NCBI GenBank assembly: GCA_903851365.1
Contig: CAINOB010000062.1
Location: forward strand, 124,001 to 188,000
From: an uncultured Bacteroidota bacterium
GTDB lineage: Bacteria > Bacteroidota > Bacteroidia > Bacteroidales > UBA12481
Length of the DNA: 64,000 nt
Reading direction: 5' to 3'
Part shown: positions 59,645 to 64,000 of the stretch, piece by piece
Layout: every line of letters starts with the position of its first letter
Position numbering within the stretch: the first letter of the stretch is position 1
Program-made: the position numbers and the translations under genes
Notes under the pieces: generated by a model
Databases searched by the model: none
What the model was told of the DNA's origin: nothing
What the model saw: only the letters and a program-made list of their open reading frames with translations

Positions 59645-60599
59645 ATTTTTTTTGTAAATCATTTACCGAAACTGCATAGTTGAGCTTACTTTCAAGTAAT
59701 TCCACTTTTTTCTGAAAAGATTTCAGCACTACGTATTGCTGGCTTTCGGGATGATGTCTGGATACACTCTTGCTGGTTTTCAGGTCCCTGTAAAATCTCT
59801 CCGAATCCATATATTTATACTTTCTGCCCAGAAAACGACGTGTCAACCGAAGGCAAAAATCATCTATAATATCCCAAAGACTTTGAGGTAATAACCTTTC
59901 AACCAATCGTCCTGCATATCTGGCCGGAATGTCTTTAACAGAGGTTATGTCGGGGAGGTTCGGATAGTGCGCCCGAAACCAAACATTCTCAGCTAAGAAT
60001 TTCAGATACAACTCCTTATTGTACATCGGAAGTATTAATCCGATTTCAGTGGCAGTAAAAATATTGTGGTCTGATATCGCCAGGTTATCTGTATCTATGA
60101 AGTAATTCAGACAGAAATTCCGGTGCGAGTTGAGTAAAAAGACCCGTTTAAAGAAAGTCAGTAAAACCCTGGCGATCCATAATCGACCAGGAGCAGCTAT
60201 GATAAAAAAATCAATATCATCCTCGGCCTCCATAACTCCCTTCGATAGGGATCCTGAAATCATGACTGCCCTGATGAAAGGGAATCGTGCAATGAGCGAA
60301 GAATAAAACCAGGCTGCGTGCATCCGTTTCTGTGCGAGTTTGTTCGCAATAATTCGCTGTTCAACAACCGTTTCATCCAGTCCGAGAAAGAAAAAACTTT
60401 TATTCTTTCTGACCAAACCATAAGCCATCAGGTCGACCAATGCAGATTCGACGGCCTCTCTGGTACAACCTGGAATTCGGTTAAATTCAAGAATCTCTTC
60501 GAAAGTCAGCGGATGACTAAAAACATCAAAATAGGCAAGCGTAGCCAAAATAGCTTTTAGCAGGCCCTCACGGTTATAGATGGAATGGTTATCGCTCAT
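59628..60599 (-). CDS. Nucleotidyltransferase-domain protein with N-terminal winged-helix-like region
   Basis: A 323-residue protein. Residues ~10-75 (LLKAILATLAYFDVFSHPLTFEEILEFNRI...ALVDLMAYGLVRKNKSFFFL) look like a winged helix. The pol-beta-type nucleotidyltransferase motif follows as VMISGSLSKGVMEAEDDIDFFI with the G-S and D-x-D residues. The C-terminal half is helical and uncharacterised. Such proteins recur in surface-polysaccharide and O-antigen regions of Bacteroidota; the nucleotide acceptor is unknown. It is the first gene of a two-gene unit with the epimerase. Confidence 0.75.
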   Translation of the reverse strand: MSDNHSIYNREGLLKAILATLAYFDVFSHPLTFEEILEFNRIPGCTREAVESALVDLMAYGLVRKNKSFFFLGLDETVVEQRIIANKLAQKRMHAAWFYSSLIARFPFIRAVMISGSLSKGVMEAEDDIDFFIIAAPGRLWIARVLLTFFKRVFLLNSHRNFCLNYFIDTDNLAISDHNIFTATEIGLILPMYNKELYLKFLAENVWFRAHYPNLPDITSVKDIPARYAGRLVERLLPQSLWDIIDDFCLRLTRRFLGRKYKYMDSERFYRDLKTSKSVSRHHPESQQYVVLKSFQKKVELLESKLNYAVSVNDLQKKYGETA

Positions 60600-60647
60600 T
60601 ATCAGAATAACAAGCGAGAGTGACGTATGTTCAGGACTGAGAATAAT

Positions 60648-62705
60648 TTACATCAGCCCGCTCCTCTTCAGTAATGCTTCCGGATCAGGTTCCTGTCCGC
60701 GGAATCTAACATACAATTTCATAGGATGCTCACTGCCACCCTTTTCCAAAATGTTTTTCCTGAAAGATGCCGCCACTTCCCGGTTGAAAATTCCCTTTTC
60801 AGAGAAAAGTGCAAAAGCATCTGCATCAAGTACCTCGGCCCATTTATAGCCATAATATCCCGCTGCATATCCTCCGGCAAAAATATGGCTGAAGCCCGTG
60901 CTGGTTGAGCTTCCCGGAATTTTTCTGAACATCTGGGTATCGTCCATGGCCTGCTTCTCGAAAGCAACAGGGTCCCCAGCAAAAGGTTCAGATAAAGTAT
61001 GCCAGGCCATATCCAGGAAACCAAAACTCAGCTGACGTTCAAAAGCATATCCCTCGAGGTAGTTTTTCGATTCAATCAGACGGTCAATCAGCTCAGGGGG
61101 TATCTTCTCACCGGTTTGGTAATGTACAGCAAACAGGTCGAGCCAACCTTTTTCAAGCGCCCAGTTTTCCATTACCTGGCTGGGTAATTCAACAAAATCG
61201 CGATATACATTGGTACCAGAGACTGAGGGATAGGTGCACTGCGCGAGCATCCCATGCAGGGCATGTCCAAATTCGTGCAGGAAGGTATTTACCTCATCGT
61301 GAGTAAGTAACGAAGGTCTGGTCGGTGAGGGTTTGGAGAAATTGCATACCAGTGAAATATGAGGCCTTACTGCCGATCCGTTCAGGTTCGATTGTCCGCG
61401 AAAATCTGTCATCCAGGCGCCCCCCTGTTTGCCCGGCCGCGGGAAAAAATCAAGGTAAAGCAACGAAAGAAAGGCTCCGTTTTCATCTTTCACCTCATAG
61501 GTCATGACATCCTGATGATATACTGGAATTCCTTCAATAGCTTCAAACTGCAATCCATACAATTTATTAGCCAACAAGAATACACCCTCGATTACATTTT
61601 CGAGTTTGAAATAAGGCTTAAGCAGCTCTTCGCGGAAATTGAATCTTTTCTCACGAAGCTTTTCGGCATAATAGCTCCAATCCCATGATTCCAGATCAAA
61701 ATCGGCGCCCAGACTTTTTGCAAAAACGGCAACTTCCGACAGTTCTTTCAAGGCGGCTGGCTTGGAATATTTATGGATATTACCGAGGAAACTCATCACT
61801 TTAGCGGCAGAACCGGCCATACTTTCCTGCAATGCATAAGAGGCATAATCAGGCTCATTCATCAACGAAGCCTTCTCTTTACGAAGGTTAACAATATCCC
61901 TGATGAGCGACTTGTTATCCTTGTCATTTCCCCGGTTACCCCGGGCCCCGAATGCTCTGATCAGCTTCTCTCGCAGATCCCTGCGATCGGAATATTTCAG
62001 AAAAGGCACATAGCTGGGTGCATGCAAGGTAAACACCCATCCGGCAAGTTTTCTGCCCTCAGCTTCCTGCACGGCAGCTTCCCGCACAAATTCGGGCAAT
62101 CCCGCCAGATCAGCTTCATCGGTCAGATGAAGGTAAAAGTCATTGGTTTCGGCAAGCACATTATCAGCAAACTGAAGCGTCAGCGTAGATAATTGCGACC
62201 GGATTTCCGCAAAACGTTTTTTTGATTCCTCCTCCAATAATGCACCATTACGGATAAATTCGCGGTTCCAGTTTTCGAGAACCGTGGATTGTTCCACGGA
62301 TAGAACCCCGGTATCGGGTTGAGGAAAATACTGTTTATAGAGTTTATCTATCCTGATAAAAAGATCCTGGTTCATCAGCATTCTGCTGGAATAATCAGTA
62401 AGAAGCGCTGAAGCCTCCTGTGCTACCTGCTGCATTTTTTCAGTGGTTTCGGCATGGTTGAGGTTAAAAAGTATCCCTGCAACAATTCCGAGGCGCTCAC
62501 CATTCATTTCGAGCGGAAGAATGGTGTTATCAAATGTTGGTTCCTCTTCTGAATCAACTATTTGTGCTATTTTTTCTTCGGCTTCACTAATCAGTGTTTC
62601 AATGGCCGGGATAAAATGTTCTTCATGAAAAAGATCGAATGGAGGCGCTTCGTATTTACTTACAAAGGGGTGCAACAAAGGATTGTTGGACAGTGTAGAA
62701 CTCAT
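60648..62705 (-). CDS. M3-family oligopeptidase (Dcp/OpdA-like)
   Basis: A 685-residue cytosolic protein without signal peptide. Family M3 zinc site H477-E-F-G-H481 lies in LLTHDEVNTFLHEFGHALHGML, and the third ligand falls in the downstream SQVMENWALEKGW (ExxS/E pattern). N-terminal PFVSKYEAPPFDLFHEEHFIPAIE and the C-terminal HIFAGGYAAGYYGYKWAEVLDADAF are the standard M3 blocks, and the length matches peptidyl-dipeptidase Dcp. It cleaves short peptides. Last gene of a unit with the DUF2185 and propeller-like genes, 16 bases after the former. Confidence 0.93.
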   Translation of the reverse strand: MSSTLSNNPLLHPFVSKYEAPPFDLFHEEHFIPAIETLISEAEEKIAQIVDSEEEPTFDNTILPLEMNGERLGIVAGILFNLNHAETTEKMQQVAQEASALLTDYSSRMLMNQDLFIRIDKLYKQYFPQPDTGVLSVEQSTVLENWNREFIRNGALLEEESKKRFAEIRSQLSTLTLQFADNVLAETNDFYLHLTDEADLAGLPEFVREAAVQEAEGRKLAGWVFTLHAPSYVPFLKYSDRRDLREKLIRAFGARGNRGNDKDNKSLIRDIVNLRKEKASLMNEPDYASYALQESMAGSAAKVMSFLGNIHKYSKPAALKELSEVAVFAKSLGADFDLESWDWSYYAEKLREKRFNFREELLKPYFKLENVIEGVFLLANKLYGLQFEAIEGIPVYHQDVMTYEVKDENGAFLSLLYLDFFPRPGKQGGAWMTDFRGQSNLNGSAVRPHISLVCNFSKPSPTRPSLLTHDEVNTFLHEFGHALHGMLAQCTYPSVSGTNVYRDFVELPSQVMENWALEKGWLDLFAVHYQTGEKIPPELIDRLIESKNYLEGYAFERQLSFGFLDMAWHTLSEPFAGDPVAFEKQAMDDTQMFRKIPGSSTSTGFSHIFAGGYAAGYYGYKWAEVLDADAFALFSEKGIFNREVAASFRKNILEKGGSEHPMKLYVRFRGQEPDPEALLKRSGLM

Positions 62706-62721
62706 TTTTTTGTTTTTCTGA

Positions 62722-63057
62722 TTAATCTTCTAAAATCATAAACTCGTCGGAACCTTCCACTCGTTCAAGTTCAGTTCCGACCGGAAGTTTAATATAAGGC
62801 AGGATTGCAGGATCATAATTCGCTATCGCGTTAATACTAAACACCTTGCTGGTCTCAGGATCTTCGATATACTCCTCGGTTTCTGTTCCTGAAAGAAAGC
62901 GCCAGCCTGTATCTTCCTTGTCGAACCGCTCCTCACGATACATGAATCCCACCTTCATTCCATCCACGGTGATATGATTGGATACGATTCCAAAACCCTG
63001 AAGTTTGATGATATCTTTTATTTCCTCTGCGGGAATTTTAAATTGTTCTTTTTCCAT
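62722..63057 (-). CDS. DUF2185 domain-containing protein
   Basis: A 111-residue cytosolic protein. The stretch VSNHITVDGMKVGFMYREE and DTGWRFLSGTETEEYIEDPETSKVFSINAIANYDPAILPYIKLPVGTELER matches the DUF2185 pattern as I recall it. Some members of that fold are described as immunity-like proteins, but no toxin gene is adjacent. Lies six bases after the upstream partial gene and 16 before the oligopeptidase. Confidence 0.75.
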   Translation of the reverse strand: MEKEQFKIPAEEIKDIIKLQGFGIVSNHITVDGMKVGFMYREERFDKEDTGWRFLSGTETEEYIEDPETSKVFSINAIANYDPAILPYIKLPVGTELERVEGSDEFMILED

Positions 63058-63063
63058 TCTCTG

Positions 63064-64000
63064 CTATTTATTAAGAGATATTTTCTGCATTACCAGTCCA
63101 TAATGACTTCCCGGAGGATTCGCCAGGATTTTCACCCCGTTCCAGTCAGGTGCAAAGTTACCTGAATACAAAAGCCAGGCAGTGCGTCCATCTGCACTGA
63201 TAAATTTCGACGGAAAATTTACAAAATAGGCCTGTTGTCCAAAATCTTTAAGGTAAGTAACGAGCTTCCATGGTCCCGTAATTTTATCAGATTCCAGAAT
63301 ATAAGTGCTCATTCTGGCACAGGTATTGCCTCCGTCGGTTATACACATCAAATATTTTTTCAGGGGTGAATTATACGTCATGGTCACACATCCCATATTG
63401 TTGTTCCACTCGAGCAGTGGCTTGATTTTTTTAAAATCATTGGTCCATACCGGCATTCCTTTTGCATCATAGCCACCGAAAAACTCATACTTTGAAGCAT
63501 CGTTCATATTTTCGATTGATGGAACAACCCTGGAAAGGTAGATCTGGTCGCCTGTTATCCAGCTATCGTTCCAAAAACGATATTTCGGATCAGTCGTATC
63601 AGCTCCGTGTGCAATCATATAAGCTTTGCCATCTGGTGAATACTGCAGATTTTTACCGAAATCGACGAAATGCGGTGATCCGATTTTCACGGGATAACCA
63701 TTAATCCCGGTTTCTCCGAAAAGCGGTTTTTCAGGGGTATGTTCTGTTTCGGTCCAGTGGCGCCCATAATCCTTGCTGGTACGAAATCCAACAAATGGTC
63801 CCATCCAGGGCCAATTGATGACCTTATCTCCATATTTTGCATCACCAGCAGGATCCAGACAGTAAGTTCCATAATACCATACACCATTATATATCAGACT
63901 ACCGCATGGATATCTGCCGTGATATGGGCTGGCTGAGGCAACTTTCATCCCCAAACTGTATGCTTTCAGGTTGGTCGGATCGTCGCCTTCGATGATTGCC
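63064..64000 (-). CDS. Propeller-like protein, probably glycan-related, 5' end outside the window
   Basis: The frame is open to the window edge: codons before the internal ATG at 63954 read AIIEGDDPTNLKAYSLG with no stop, so the real start lies outside. The ~312 visible residues contain repeated strand-turn patterns such as GSLIYNGVWYYGTY, VGFRTSKDYGRHWTE (Asp-box-like), LQYSPDGKAYMIAHGAD and GCVTMTYNSPLKKYLMCITDG. These resemble the five-bladed propellers of glycoside hydrolases and uncharacterised secreted proteins. No catalytic triad is certain, so a binding protein is possible. Confidence 0.55.
   Translation of the reverse strand, partial: AIIEGDDPTNLKAYSLGMKVASASPYHGRYPCGSLIYNGVWYYGTYCLDPAGDAKYGDKVINWPWMGPFVGFRTSKDYGRHWTETEHTPEKPLFGETGINGYPVKIGSPHFVDFGKNLQYSPDGKAYMIAHGADTTDPKYRFWNDSWITGDQIYLSRVVPSIENMNDASKYEFFGGYDAKGMPVWTNDFKKIKPLLEWNNNMGCVTMTYNSPLKKYLMCITDGGNTCARMSTYILESDKITGPWKLVTYLKDFGQQAYFVNFPSKFISADGRTAWLLYSGNFAPDWNGVKILANPPGSHYGLVMQKISLNK

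Noticed and set aside
1-64000. tRNA, rRNA or riboswitch genes
   Set aside because: No cloverleaf, rRNA core segment or recognised aptamer pattern was seen on either strand by eye; a covariance-model scan would be decisive.

Overview
The window is most likely chromosomal DNA from a free-living member of the Bacteroidota, probably a Bacteroidales/Marinilabiliales-type glycan degrader. Several features point that way: upstream boxes match the Bacteroidota -7 consensus TAnnTTTG, one secreted protease ends in a type IX secretion (Por) sorting domain, and there are many lipoprotein glycoside hydrolases and sulfatases, a DUF4252 protein and a GH97 enzyme. No rRNA, tRNA, CRISPR array, phage gene or transposase gene was seen.

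Layout. 0-2.6 kb: reverse-strand branched-chain amino acid genes, ilvD then ilvB (cut by the edge). They are preceded by a leader peptide rich in Ile/Leu/Val and a hairpin-T tract, which reads as a ribosome-mediated attenuator. 2.7-5.8 kb: a T9SS-exported metalloprotease and a decayed tandem copy. 5.8-9.9 kb: a lysyl-phosphatidylglycerol synthase/flippase (MprF) and an AcvB/VirJ-type hydrolase. 10-19.4 kb: a DUF4252 protein, a Ser-type sulfatase, a methyltransferase, two paralogous outer-membrane barrels, carotenoid genes crtD-like and cruF-like, and a CPA2 antiporter.

19.5-43.7 kb is a large carbohydrate-degrading island: GH106-like, two GH95-like, GH29, GH38, GH97 and GH51 enzymes, a GH20/alpha-glucuronidase-like lipoprotein, a Cys-type sulfatase and a CocE-like hydrolase. 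No SusC/SusD pair lies in the window. The suite suggests a fucose-, mannose-, galactose- and arabinose-containing sulfated glycan; this is inference. The GH51 and glucuronidase-like genes are in one tight run with a TlpA-like lipoprotein and a Crp/Fnr regulator. Between that regulator and a divergent six-heme cytochrome lipoprotein is a perfect FNR-type palindrome.

46-55 kb, all on the reverse strand: a BNR-propeller protein, cutC, cellobiose 2-epimerase-like, a sugar porter, a shortened four-helix-bundle protein, a UroD-family protein, a patatin and a PlsC-like acyltransferase. Degenerate AT-rich octamer repeats sit in the gaps. 55-60.6 kb: a MITE-like inverted repeat, DUF1761, then a small surface-polysaccharide group (Wzz-like, O-antigen ligase-like, methyltransferase, epimerase, nucleotidyltransferase). 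60.6-64 kb: an M3 oligopeptidase, a DUF2185 protein and a 5'-truncated propeller-like protein.

A recurring theme is intergenic-type palindromic or simple repeats lying in frame inside or at the ends of genes (ilvD, the GH106-like gene, the glucuronidase-like gene, GH51, the epimerase).
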